A DNA stretch of 64,000 nt from Ichthyophis bannanicus (taxonomy: Eukaryota; Chordata; Amphibia; Gymnophiona; Ichthyophiidae): NCBI GenBank assembly GCA_033557465.1, contig CM066043.1, positions 112,644,278 through 112,708,277 of the forward strand. The letters are read 5' to 3'. Shown here piece after piece: positions 33,886-42,537 of this stretch (positions within the stretch are counted from its first letter, which is position 1; each line of letters starts with the position of its first letter). The notes beneath the pieces are model-generated. The model did not search any database, had not been told where the DNA came from, and worked only from the letters and a program-made list of their open reading frames with translations. Both the position numbers and the translations under genes were made by a program.

Positions 33886-35093
33886 AATCTTAAAGCTTCA
33901 TTCCAAAGCAACAGAGAGCCAGTTCCTCCTTGCTTGTTTATGTAAAACATGGCTACCTGATTGTCCATATGAATGAGGACTGTCTTGTAGCTGAGCAGGG
34001 TATGGAAGACCTTGAGAGCTAGAAAAACTGCTCGGAGCTCCAAGTGGTTGATATGTAGAGAGGTCTCCTTTGGAGACCAAGTGCCCTGAGTGGAGAGGTC
34101 TTGTAGATGAGCTCCCCAACCTGTTTGGGAGGCATCTGTTGTGAGGGTTGCCTGGGGCAACAACTGTTGGAAGGGGGACCCCAGCAACAGATTTTGGGTG
34201 GACATACACCACTGGAGAGACCAAAAGAGGCGTTTGGAGGTTGCTATTTGGTCTGAGAGAGCTCCTGATGCTTGAGTCCACTGGGTGGACAAAGTCCATT
34301 GAGCTGCTCTCATGTGAAGGCGAGCATAGGGTACCACATGCACTGTGGATGCCATGTGGCCTAGCAGTTGTAGCATCTCCAGGGCAGTTAAATGACTCTT
34401 TGACTGAATCTGGGAGGCTAACTGCACTAGGCGTAGGCAACGGGCCTGAGGAAGATAGGCCCTTGCAGTGGTAGTATCCAGCCAGGCCCCTATGAACTCT
34501 AGGGACTGAGTAGGGGTGAGCTGGGACTTTGGGAGGTTTACCACAAGTCCCAGATACTGCAGAATGTGCCTTGTGCAGTCCAGGGAAGTCTGGGCCTCTG
34601 ACTGAGATGGAGCTCGGACGAGCCAGTTGTCCAGGTATGGGAATACAAATATTCCCAGAGTGCGTAGAAATGCAGCTACTACTGCCATGCATTTGGTGAA
34701 CACTCTTGGAGCAGAGGCCAGACCGAAAGGAAGCACACCCTGTATTGGTAATGCTTTCCTTGGAAAAGAAAACAGAGGAACCTTCTGTGAGATGGATGGA
34801 TGAGGACATGTGAGTACGCATCCTTGAGATCTAGAGAACAAAGCCAATCCTGACTCTGAAGGTATGGAAGGAGAGTGCCCAGAGAAAGCATCTTGAATTT
34901 CTCCTTGCATAGAAATTTGTTCAATTCTCTGAGATCTAATATGGGTCTGTAGCCCCCTGTTTTCTTTGGGATCAGAAAGTAGGGGGAGTAAAACCCTGAC
35001 CCTTGTTGAAGAAGAGGTACTTCTTCTATTGCCCCTTGGGCAAGAAGGGCAGCCACCTCCTGACCTAGCAGGTCGAGGAGAGATGTTGGAAAA
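33360..35093 (-). pseudogene. A-outer ORF2 (RT, RNase H, MT-like), part below A-mid
   Basis: 35098-34679 holds the RT N-terminal half (SGFYSPYFLIPKKTGGYRP, SLDLKDAYSHVLIHP) and a frameshift near 34740 moves to 34910-33360 (516 codons) with [24 protein letters not shown] (YLDN instead of YLDD), RNase H blocks LTTDASQTGWGAH and MDNQVAMFYINKQGG, and the MT-like tail (DIDLFAS, YAFPP, APRWPRQVW). The active-site change and the frameshift disable RT. The first 65 or so codons lie at 45577-45770. Confidence 0.9.
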
Positions 35094-35359
35094 AGCACAG
35101 TTACTTACCTGTAACAGGTGATCTCTGGGAACAGCAGGAATTAGTCTTCACATATGGGTACGTCGGTACCGACGGAGCCTGCACGGGGATGCTGCCCAGC
35201 TTCCAATCAGAACGCTTTTGGCAGCCTCCCTCGCGCCTGCGCGCTGAGTTCCCGCCCTCTCCAGAGCCTCTCTTCAGTTGAGTTTCAAAGCTGAGACAAA
35301 GGCGAGGAGAGAAAGGAGAAGAAGATAAGAGATGCAACTCCCAGGGGAGGTGGGAGGGT

Positions 35360-35456
35360 TGTGAAGACTAATTCCTGCTGTTCCCAGAGATCACCTGTTA
35401 CAGGTAAGTAACTGTGCTATCTCCAGGAACAAGCAGGAATGAGTCTTCACATATGG
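35360..35456. repeat. ICR of A-mid
   Basis: Carries GACTAATTCC, the complement of A-mid's own left-end variant GGAATTAGTC, joined to the right-end complement GGAACAAGCAGGAATGAGTC. Confidence 0.92.
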
Positions 35457-36931
35457 GGACTCCCTAGCTGGAGATGCCAGGGGGAGATCCCATAAAAATG
35501 CAGCAGCCTGGACCAGGGGTGCATTTTGTTTCCAGAAATCCCTGGCATCCAATGTGGGATGGAGGGTAGGAGTTGACAATAAAGGAGCTGTGAGGAAGAA
35601 CAGCATAGCCAAGGACTAGAGGGCCGTACAGATTGTAGGAGTCCTTGGTGTATATGAGGAGTCACATGAAACACATGTAACGTACCATTAGATAGGTCAC
35701 TTACCTACTGCACTGTAGGAAGTAGAACGCCTGATGTAGTCTGCTGGAGAAGCAGTGGCGGAATCTTGAAGGGACCTCCCAGCAGTGAGGATGAAGGTCC
35801 AGACCTGGAGGTAGTAGACGATCCAGGTGTCAACTGGGTAGGATGGGACGTCATGTCTTCAATGGAAAGCTTTATGAGAAAAAGCTGAAAAACTCCTTTA
35901 GTCATAATGTTATTAACAGGGAGGACTAAGGAAGAAGACTGACGGAGTTGTAGAACTAGCGCAGTCCTGACGGGGAGAGGGAAAGTGGAGAATCCCTATT
36001 CCCAAGGAGAAGAGCTGTGTACTCAAAGATAAAGATGTACACCGTTTTTCCTAACTGGCGAGAGATAGGAAAAAATATTGAAGCTTGATGCTTCAAGGGT
36101 TTAAGAAAAAATAGAGAAGTTAGCACCACAATGGTTAGTGGTGTCTAACAGTTTCTGCATGGTAATATGGTATGCGAAATAGGGCGATGGACTGTCTAAA
36201 TCCTCTAGGAGGTAACATTTAGTATAGACAGTAAGGGTGAGAGTATAGAGATATGAACCCTTAAGAAACCGCCCAAGAGACACATATATATACAGATGTT
36301 TATATATATATGAGGGGGGATCTAAACCTGAATCGATATGTCCAGATGCATAAATCGGGACATGGGTGGAGAGATATATCAAAATATATATATATTTATA
36401 ATATAGATATCTTTGTGGGGCATGGAATTGCACCACCAGAGAAATGATATAGGTATGTAGACATATATAGAGATGCTACATACAAGATGACAGGTTGAAG
36501 AACATGTCTTGCACCCAGCCCCATGATTGTACATGGGAAATAAAAAAGAAAAAGATTCTGTATACTACCAGAGGGTGAAGCCACTTGGGATATGTAGAGA
36601 GAATCTATTTCTATGAATTGAGGGATGCAGGAAGGCAATCCAACAAAACAACCATAATGATTGCGTGAGAACAGATTATAAGATGAATCTGTAAGGAACA
36701 AGGCGGGAGTTCCACCGAACACTGACATGGCAGAGGTGCAAAATGCAGGGGAAGATACCAGAGGGACCCATTAGAGGGACCCTGAGGTAGCATGCATGAA
36801 TGTCAGCCTTGGATCTTCACGCAGAAGAATATATCTCATGCTAACACCCCAGGTTAAAGGGTGTGGAAAACCTTCACAGGCATGGGAAGGGTGAACAAGC
36901 TTTTTCCTACTAATAGCGAAGCTTCAGAGAC
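35457..36931. other. Noncoding 3' body of A-mid
   Basis: No gene. It matches N1 850-1500 in order (for example GGAAGTAGAACGCCTGA against GGAAGTAGAGAGCCTGA, and AGCTTTATGRAAAAAGCTGAAAA). It contains scattered TATATA blocks (36280-36400). Confidence 0.6.
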
Positions 36932-37120
36932 AGCACAGTTACTTACCTGTAACAGGTGATCTCTGGGAACAGCAGGAATTAGTCCTCACATATGGGTACG
37001 TCGGTACCGACGGAGCCCGTGCGGGAAAGCTCCCCAGCTTCTTAGAATAGAAGCTTTTGGGACCTCCCACTGCACATGCGCACTGCCTTCCCGCCTTCCT
37101 GAACAGCTCTCCTCAGTTTC
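36932..37120. repeat. Left extension and ITR of A-inner
   Basis: 36959-37120 is the reverse complement of 42374-42537. The 27-base extension holds GTTAC TTACCT GTAAC, a short dyad that could be part of the recombinase site. On the element's sense strand the extension reads TTACAG GTAAGT, a consensus 5' splice site. Confidence 0.93.
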
Positions 37121-37200
37121 GAGTTTATAGCTGAGTCAACAGAGAGAGGACAGGAAGATAGATAGATAAAAGATACAACTCCTAGGGGAGGTGGGTGGGT

Positions 37201-37299
37201 TGTGAGGACTAATTCCTGCTGTTCCCAGAGATCACCTGTTACAGGTAAGTAACTGTGCTATCTCCAGGAACAAGCAGGAATAAGTCCTCACATATGGGG
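37201..37299. repeat. ICR of A-inner
   Basis: 37201-37259 is the exact complement of the left end 36932-36990, and 37260-37299 of the right end 42499-42537, including the copy-specific TCCTCAC where other family A copies have TCTTCAC. Confidence 0.95.
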
Positions 37300-37393
37300 A
37301 CTCCCTAGCTTAGATGCATGGGATCCCCTGTAAAGGTTCGCCATCTTCGTATGGATCTCAGGCATCCATTCTGGGAAGGTGGGCAGGAGTTGT

Positions 37394-40267
37394 TTAGGAA
37401 TGGAACAGGTGCTTGAGGACAGCCTGGCCAAACAAGGCATCCCGGCGGGAGTCCTTGTCCAAACAGTAATGGGCTGTGAAGGTATGAACCGAGGCCCAGG
37501 TAGCGGCTCGACAGATCTGATCTATGGAAACAGAGTGCAGATGAGCCATAGAAGTTGCCATGGCCCTCACATTGTGAGCAGTGACATGGCCTTCCAGAGA
37601 AATGTTTTTGCTCTGGTAAGCAAAAGAAATACACTGAGCAATCCAATTGGAAAGTGTACGCTTGGAGACTGGAAGTCCCAAATGGGAAGGATCAAAGGCC
37701 ACAAAAAGTTGAGAAGACTTTCGATGTGGCTGAGTCCTATTAAGGTAAAAAGCGAGAGCTCTTTTACAATCCAGAGTATGAAGGTTCCTCTCTGCATTGG
37801 ATGCATGAGGAGCTGGAAAAAAGACAGGTAGATATACCTCTTGATTAAGATGAAAAGGCGAGACCACTTTAGGGATAAAGTGGGGATTCGTCCTAAGGAC
37901 CACCTTATCATGATGAAATCTTGTGTAAGGTGGATTAGCCACTAAAGCCTGCAGCTCACTGATGCGGCGAGCCGAAGTGACTGCAATGAGGAAGATGACC
38001 TTCCAGGAAAGAAATTTCAAGGAGGTGGAAAACATTGGCTCAAAAGGTGGCTTCATAAGTTGACCGAGCACTAGATTCAAATCCCATGCGACCGGGGGTG
38101 GTCTGATGGGAGGTTTAGTGAGAGTCAGGCCTCTCATGAATCTTGCAACAAGAGGATGAGAGGAGATAGGTTGTCCATTTATATGTTTCAAGGATGCTGC
38201 AATAGCACTTAAATGGACTCTTACCGAATTCGTCTTGAGGCCTGCATTGGATAGATGCAGGAGATAATCAAGAAGAGAATTCAAAGGAAGTGCCAGAGGG
38301 TCAAGACCCTGCTGAGCACACCAAATGGAAAAACGTTTCCATTTGAAAGCATAGGAACGCCTGGTAGAGGGTTTCCTAGAGGCAGAAAGGATATCTTTCA
38401 CTGGTTGGGAAAGATGAAAGTCTTGAAGGCTTAAGCCTTCAGTAACCAAGCACTGAGGTGAAGGGATTTGGGGTTTGGGTGCCACAAAGTCCCCTCCTCC
38501 TGAGACAGGAGGTCTGGCGCAGCTCCCAGATCCAAGTAGGATCCCTGGGAGAGCTGTAGAAGTAGAGGGAACCACACTTGGCGTGGCCAGCGTGGAGCTA
38601 TGAGGATCATAGTTCCATGATCCCTCTGGAGTTTGAACAGAGTCTTGGGAATCAAAGGAATGGGTGGAAAGGCATATAGGAATGCCTGATTCCAATTCAG
38701 GAGAAAGGCGTCCGTAGCCTGAGCTCCCTGACACGGAGTTCTGGAACAGAACCGGGGAAGTTTGGCATTCCACGGACTTGCAAAGAGGTCTATGTCCGGG
38801 GTCCCCCATTCCTGAAAGATTCGGTTTATTTGGTCCAAATGTAGGGACCATTCGTGTGGCAGCAGAACTCGACTGAGCCTGTCTGCCCGAGAGTTTTGAA
38901 CTCCTGGGAGATACACTGCTAGCAGGTGAATCTGATGCTCTCTGGCGAAGGCCCATAGTCTTAGAGCTTCGTTGCAAAGCGACAGAGAGCCCGTCCCTCC
39001 TTGTTTGTTTATGTAAAACATGGCCACCTGATTGTCCGTCTGAACTAGGACAGTGAGGTTGGCTAGGAGGGAGTGGAAGACCTTGAGGGCAAGGTAAATT
39101 GCTCGCAGTTCCAGAAGATTGATATGAAGGGTGGTCTCCTGTAGAGACCAAGTGCCCTGAGTGGAGAGAGTTTGCAGATGGGCTCCCCACCCTGTTTGGG
39201 AGGCATCTGTTGTGAGGGTTGCTTGGGGTAGCAATGGTTGAAATGGAGCCCCCAACAACAGATTCTTGGTGGAAGTCCACCAGTGGAGGGACCAAAACAG
39301 ACGATCGGAGGTTTGTATTTGGTCTGAGAGCGCTCCTGACGCCTGAGTCCACTGAGTGGCCAGGGTCCATTGAGCTGCTCTCATATGAAGACGAGCATAG
39401 GGCACCACATGCACTGTGGAGGCCATATGACCCAGTAGGCGTAGCATTTCCCTGGCTGTCAAGTGAGTGCTGGACTGAGCTTGGGAGGCCAAACTCAGGA
39501 GGCGCTGGCCTCGAACATGTGGAAGGTAGGCCCTTGCAGTGATGGTGTCCAACTGGGCCCCTATGAATTCTAGAGATTGAGTAGGGATGAGTTGGGACTT
39601 GGGAAGGTTTACTACCAGTCCCAGATACTGCAAAAGGCTCCTTGTGTGGTCCAGGGAAATCTGGGCCTGTGACTGAGTTGGAGCTCGGATGAGCCAGTCG
39701 TCCAGATATGGGAAGACAAAGATTCCCATGCTTCTTAGAAATGCGGCTACGACTGCCATGCATTTTGTAAATACTCTTGGAGCAGAGGCTAGACCGAAGG
39801 GGAGTACTCTGTATTGGAAATGTTTTCCCTGAAACAGAAAGCGAAGATACTTTCTGTGGGATGGATGGATGAGTATATGTGTATACGCATCCTGTAGGTC
39901 TAGAGAACAAAGCCAGTCCTGACCCTGGAGGTAAGGAAGGAGAATGCCGAGAGACAGCATTTTGAATTTCTCCTTGAAGAGAAATTTGTTCAATTCTCTC
40001 AGATCTAGGATTGGTCTGAATCCCCCTGTCTTCTTTGGAATGAGAAAATAAGGGGAGTAGAAACCGGACCCTTGTTGAGGAAGAGGAACCTCTTCTATGG
40101 CCCCTTGGGCAAGAAGAGAGGAAACCTCTTGACCCAACAGGGTTAGGAGAGATGGGGGAGAATTGAATGGTCTCACCATATGATGGGGAGGAAGGCTGGA
40201 GAAATGAAGTTTGTAACCCTCTCGAATGATAGAGAGGGTCCATTGTTCTGTTGTGATTTGTTCCCAT
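37394..40267 (-). CDS. A-inner ORF3: overprinted region plus tyrosine recombinase (957 codons)
   Basis: The last 320 or so residues are the DIRS tyrosine recombinase, which inserts the circular cDNA into chromosomal DNA. N-terminal core-binding half: RRSYAFKWKRFSIWC, LLHLSNAGLKTNSVRVHLSA. Catalytic half: Arg in ARRISELQAL (about 768), HNVR (898-901), Trp in AATWASV (about 924) and the Tyr nucleophile in HYCLD (about 934). Residues 1-600 are Ser/Pro-rich and overlap RT/RNase H in a different frame with no stop. The frame is the gag frame, and it is also open from the gag TGA (40355) to the ATG at 40267, so readthrough of one codon would make a Gag-recombinase fusion. Whether the overlapping part is translated is unknown; an internal start or splicing is possible. 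Confidence 0.88.
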   Translation of the reverse strand: MGTNHNRTMDPLYHSRGLQTSFLQPSSPSYGETIQFSPISPNPVGSRGFLSSCPRGHRRGSSSSTRVRFLLPLFSHSKEDRGIQTNPRSERIEQISLQGEIQNAVSRHSPSLPPGSGLALFSRPTGCVYTYTHPSIPQKVSSLSVSGKTFPIQSTPLRSSLCSKSIYKMHGSRSRISKKHGNLCLPISGRLAHPSSNSVTGPDFPGPHKEPFAVSGTGSKPSQVPTHPYSISRIHRGPVGHHHCKGLPSTCSRPAPPEFGLPSSVQHSLDSQGNATPTGSYGLHSACGALCSSSYESSSMDPGHSVDSGVRSALRPNTNLRSSVLVPPLVDFHQESVVGGSISTIATPSNPHNRCLPNRVGSPSANSLHSGHLVSTGDHPSYQSSGTASNLPCPQGLPLPPSQPHCPSSDGQSGGHVLHKQTRRDGLSVALQRSSKTMGLRQRASDSPASSVSPRSSKLSGRQAQSSSAATRMVPTFGPNKPNLSGMGDPGHRPLCKSVECQTSPVLFQNSVSGSSGYGRLSPELESGIPICLSTHSFDSQDSVQTPEGSWNYDPHSSTLATPSVVPSTSTALPGILLGSGSCARPPVSGGGDFVAPKPQIPSPQCLVTEGLSLQDFHLSQPVKDILSASRKPSTRRSYAFKWKRFSIWCAQQGLDPLALPLNSLLDYLLHLSNAGLKTNSVRVHLSAIAASLKHINGQPISSHPLVARFMRGLTLTKPPIRPPPVAWDLNLVLGQLMKPPFEPMFSTSLKFLSWKVIFLIAVTSARRISELQALVANPPYTRFHHDKVVLRTNPHFIPKVVSPFHLNQEVYLPVFFPAPHASNAERNLHTLDCKRALAFYLNRTQPHRKSSQLFVAFDPSHLGLPVSKRTLSNWIAQCISFAYQSKNISLEGHVTAHNVRAMATSMAHLHSVSIDQICRAATWASVHTFTAHYCLDKDSRRDALFGQAVLKHLFHS

Positions 40268-40356
40268 CTGGGAGCAAAGTGAACCAACCTTCCGGGTATG
40301 GTGAGAGGTTCTGGTTGTGTTAGAACCAGAAGTGGCAAGTTCCCTAGGAGCAAGTC
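38431..40356 (-). CDS. A-inner ORF2: RT, RNase H, methyltransferase-like (about 640 codons)
   Basis: Copies element RNA into DNA. By residue: pre-RT block (GRLVHFAPRWEQITTEQWTL, 21-40), RT fingers (LDLRELNKFL, 116-125), motif A SLDLQDAY (150-157), motif B FGLASAPRVF, active-site YLDDWLI (216-222). RNase H: TTDASQTGWG (about 382), LLELRAIYLA (about 413), TDNQVAMFY (439-447), ADRLSR (about 490). The tail has DIDLFAS (520-526), YAFPP (560-564) and APRWPRQVW (586-594), the region usually called methyltransferase-like in DIRS. No ATG precedes the conserved pre-RT block: the frame opens about 12 codons before the gag stop and the first ATG is 58 residues in. Expression therefore needs recoding, most simply +1 shifting at TTT TGA C. 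All active-site residues are intact. Confidence 0.93.
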   Translation of the reverse strand, partial: DLLLGNLPLLVLTQPEPLTIPGRLVHFAPRWEQITTEQWTLSIIREGYKLHFSSLPPHHMVRPFNSPPSLLTLLGQEVSSLLAQGAIEEVPLPQQGSGFYSPYFLIPKKTGGFRPILDLRELNKFLFKEKFKMLSLGILLPYLQGQDWLCSLDLQDAYTHILIHPSHRKYLRFLFQGKHFQYRVLPFGLASAPRVFTKCMAVVAAFLRSMGIFVFPYLDDWLIRAPTQSQAQISLDHTRSLLQYLGLVVNLPKSQLIPTQSLEFIGAQLDTITARAYLPHVRGQRLLSLASQAQSSTHLTAREMLRLLGHMASTVHVVPYARLHMRAAQWTLATQWTQASGALSDQIQTSDRLFWSLHWWTSTKNLLLGAPFQPLLPQATLTTDASQTGWGAHLQTLSTQGTWSLQETTLHINLLELRAIYLALKVFHSLLANLTVLVQTDNQVAMFYINKQGGTGSLSLCNEALRLWAFAREHQIHLLAVYLPGVQNSRADRLSRVLLPHEWSLHLDQINRIFQEWGTPDIDLFASPWNAKLPRFCSRTPCQGAQATDAFLLNWNQAFLYAFPPIPLIPKTLFKLQRDHGTMILIAPRWPRQVWFPLLLQLSQGSYLDLGAAPDLLSQEEGTLWHPNPKSLHLSAWLLKA

Positions 40357-40363
40357 AAAACCC
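40354..40363 (-). promoter_or_regulatory. Candidate recoding site at gag/ORF2 boundary (GGG TTT TGA C)
   Basis: In the gag frame the last codons are CAG GGG TTT TGA followed by C. A +1 slip on TTT re-pairs perfectly with the next TTT and continues GAC TTG CTC into ORF2. UGA followed by C is known as a weak stop, and UGA is the stop used in antizyme +1 shifting. The same arrangement is at 45769 (A-outer), 23575 (B1) and 52468 (B2). Confidence 0.6.
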
Positions 40364-42160
40364 CTGAGGGGTTGGAGCCTGCTGAGCTACAGTAGCTGCT
40401 GCAGGCTTAGCTCGTGCTTGGTTGGATTGCTGACGCTTAGCAGTATAGCGAGGTTGAGAAGACTGCTGGCCAGTATTTGAAGCAACTCTGGCCTTCTTAT
40501 AGTAAGGCCTTTTAAAAGACTTTTTCTTAGTAGGAATTGAAGTGGACTTTGAAAGTCTTTCCAAGGTGGCATTTTCAGCATCCATCTGGGTGGCTTTGAT
40601 TTGCCACTCTTCCCCAAATAAGTTCTCACCTGTACAGGGCAGATTCCGTAAGCCATCTAGAACCCAAGGTTCCAGATCAGAGGCCTGGAGCCAAGCAAGA
40701 CGTCGGGCTGCAATAGCAATGCCCGAAGCCCTACTGGCTCCCTCAAAGGAATCATATGCTGCCCTATTAGAGAACTTAGAAACCTCTAAGAGTTGTTTCA
40801 CTAGGGAAAGGAATCCCTGCTTTTTATCCTCAGGGATAAAGGGGGCAAAATGCCGCACCTTTTTGGCAAGTTCCTCCAGGAACATGCCCATATAGAGACT
40901 GTAGGAATTAATCCTGGCTATAAGCATACTAGCCTGGAAAATTTTCCTACCAAAAGAGTCCAAAGTCTTACATTCCCGTCCTGGAGGGGTGGAAGAGTGC
41001 CTTTTGGTACTCCTAATCTTCTTCATTGCAGACTTCACCACAATAGAGTGGTGGGGCAATTGAGTCTTTTGGAAACCAGGAGAAGGAGGGACCCTATACA
41101 TGGTGTCCAACCTACGGGAATAAGGAGACAAAGTCAAAGGATTTTCCCAGAAATCCATCAGTTGTTCTTGAAGGATTTCATGGATAGGCAGGGTAACTGC
41201 CTCCTTAGGGGCCTTTGAGTATCCCAAAATATCCAGTTTTTTGGATCTGGGTTCCTTTTCAGAGGATGTGGTAATAGAAAGGGCTGTAGCCATATCTAAA
41301 ACAAAGTCCTGGAAGGACAAATCCTCTGGAGGGGACATTCTCCTTTTAGGAGAAGAGGGCTCCTCAGGTAAGTTGAGTGAAAACTCAGCAGAATCATCAG
41401 AGGAGTGAAAATCCTCAGAGGAATCGGTGCTTTCCTCTAACGCACGATACGCGTACCGATCGGTATCGATATCGGGCGTATCGGGTATGGAACCGGTATG
41501 GAGCGAAAGCCCATACGGTACCGACTTGCGTTTAGAGGTGGACGGCCTCGATACCGGCATGGCGGACGATACCGGTATCGGGCCCGGAACCGCTGAAAGC
41601 GGAACCGATGGCGTTGCAGCTTTAATGAAAGCCATGACGGCTTGCTGCATGGACTGTACAGTATCGCCCATGGACGCCATAGCTGCCTGGATGTCGGTAC
41701 CGGAGTGACCCGGTACCCCAGAGCAGGCTAACAGGTGATCTGTCGAGGCCGTAGCATCGATATCAACCTGAGACCCCTGAATTGGCGTTTTTGGAAGTTG
41801 GACTTCCCGCCGGGGTTGTTTGGCTGGGGCAGGGTCCTCAAGTTCTAAGCTAAGAGCCTCTCGATGCTTTGAAGGAGATTTGCTCTTTGAGGACTTGCCC
41901 ACAGAAGGTTTGGTTACCTGAGATCCATCCGGAGAAGAAGACCTGGATGACTGTGATGCTGTATTCTCTGAAGCAAACAGCACATGGAATTTGTTGGCCC
42001 GGTTCTGCAGCCCACGTTTAGACATGTGGGAGCAAGATGGGCAGTCCGGTATGGAATGGTCAGGCCCCAAACATTTCAGACACCAGTCATGGGTGTCTGT
42101 GACTGAAATAACAGCATTACATTTGGTACACTTCTTAAATCCAGGGGCTGGCTTCTCCAT
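40355..42160 (-). CDS. A-inner gag (ORF1), 601 codons, intact
   Basis: Structural gag-like protein of a DIRS retrotransposon, expected to coat element RNA. The ATG at 42160 is the first in frame. A cysteine/histidine head (C11, C14, C27, C30, H35, C40, C43) resembles a treble-clef zinc site. A Ser/Pro-rich, low-complexity middle (about 60-270) is encoded by unusually CpG-dense DNA. The conserved core runs from PPEDLSFQDFVLDMA (about 277) through LPHHSIVVKSAMKKI, PPGRECKTLDSFGRK, YSLYMGMFLEELAKK and LPCTGENLFGEEW. A basic tail KKKSFKRPYYKKARV (about 546-560) may bind nucleic acid. It ends PTPQGF, then TGA C. Confidence 0.93.
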   Translation of the reverse strand: MEKPAPGFKKCTKCNAVISVTDTHDWCLKCLGPDHSIPDCPSCSHMSKRGLQNRANKFHVLFASENTASQSSRSSSPDGSQVTKPSVGKSSKSKSPSKHREALSLELEDPAPAKQPRREVQLPKTPIQGSQVDIDATASTDHLLACSGVPGHSGTDIQAAMASMGDTVQSMQQAVMAFIKAATPSVPLSAVPGPIPVSSAMPVSRPSTSKRKSVPYGLSLHTGSIPDTPDIDTDRYAYRALEESTDSSEDFHSSDDSAEFSLNLPEEPSSPKRRMSPPEDLSFQDFVLDMATALSITTSSEKEPRSKKLDILGYSKAPKEAVTLPIHEILQEQLMDFWENPLTLSPYSRRLDTMYRVPPSPGFQKTQLPHHSIVVKSAMKKIRSTKRHSSTPPGRECKTLDSFGRKIFQASMLIARINSYSLYMGMFLEELAKKVRHFAPFIPEDKKQGFLSLVKQLLEVSKFSNRAAYDSFEGASRASGIAIAARRLAWLQASDLEPWVLDGLRNLPCTGENLFGEEWQIKATQMDAENATLERLSKSTSIPTKKKSFKRPYYKKARVASNTGQQSSQPRYTAKRQQSNQARAKPAAATVAQQAPTPQGF

Positions 42161-42373
42161 GAGGAGAAATTGAGTAGGCCGAGAGGCCTCTCTGAAGTGA
42201 CCAAAAAGCTAAAAAATAAGAAAAAAGAATTATAATTTTTTAAAGAAAGAAAGAAAAGACCGGCGATACCGGTATCGGTATGGGGAAGGCAGGTACGCGG
42301 TCTAAAGAAACAAATAAAATAACAATTTCTTCAGCGGTGACAGGAACACGACCTGCTGGCTCCGCGGAAAAAG

Positions 42374-42537
42374 AGAAACTGAGGAGAGCTGTTCAGGAAG
42401 GCGGGAAGGCAGTGCGCATGTGCAGTGGGAGGTCCCAAAAGCTTCTATTCTAAGAAGCTGGGGAGCTTTCCCGCACGGGCTCCGTCGGTACCGACGTACC
42501 CATATGTGAGGACTTATTCCTGCTTGTTCCTGGAGAT
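42374..42537. repeat. Right ITR of A-inner
   Basis: Partner of 36959-37120. Ends TTGTTCCTGGAGAT. The leader between it and the gag ATG (42161-42373) is A-rich on the sense strand and has no ORF. Confidence 0.93.

Larger units (their letters stand above)
36932..42537 (-). mobile_element. DIRS-A copy A-inner, complete and structurally intact autonomous element
   Basis: Length 5606 bases, 5' end at 42537. ITRs are 36959-37120 and 42374-42537 (private shared text CTTCTTAGAATAGAAGC); the left extension is 36932-36958 and the ICR 37201-37299. All three reading frames are unbroken: gag 42160-40355 (601 codons), ORF2 +1 frame to 38431, and the gag-frame ORF3 with recombinase to 37394. RT, RNase H and recombinase catalytic residues are all present. 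It is the innermost of four nested copies, hence the youngest of the stack. The best candidate here for an active or recently active DIRS. Confidence 0.95.
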
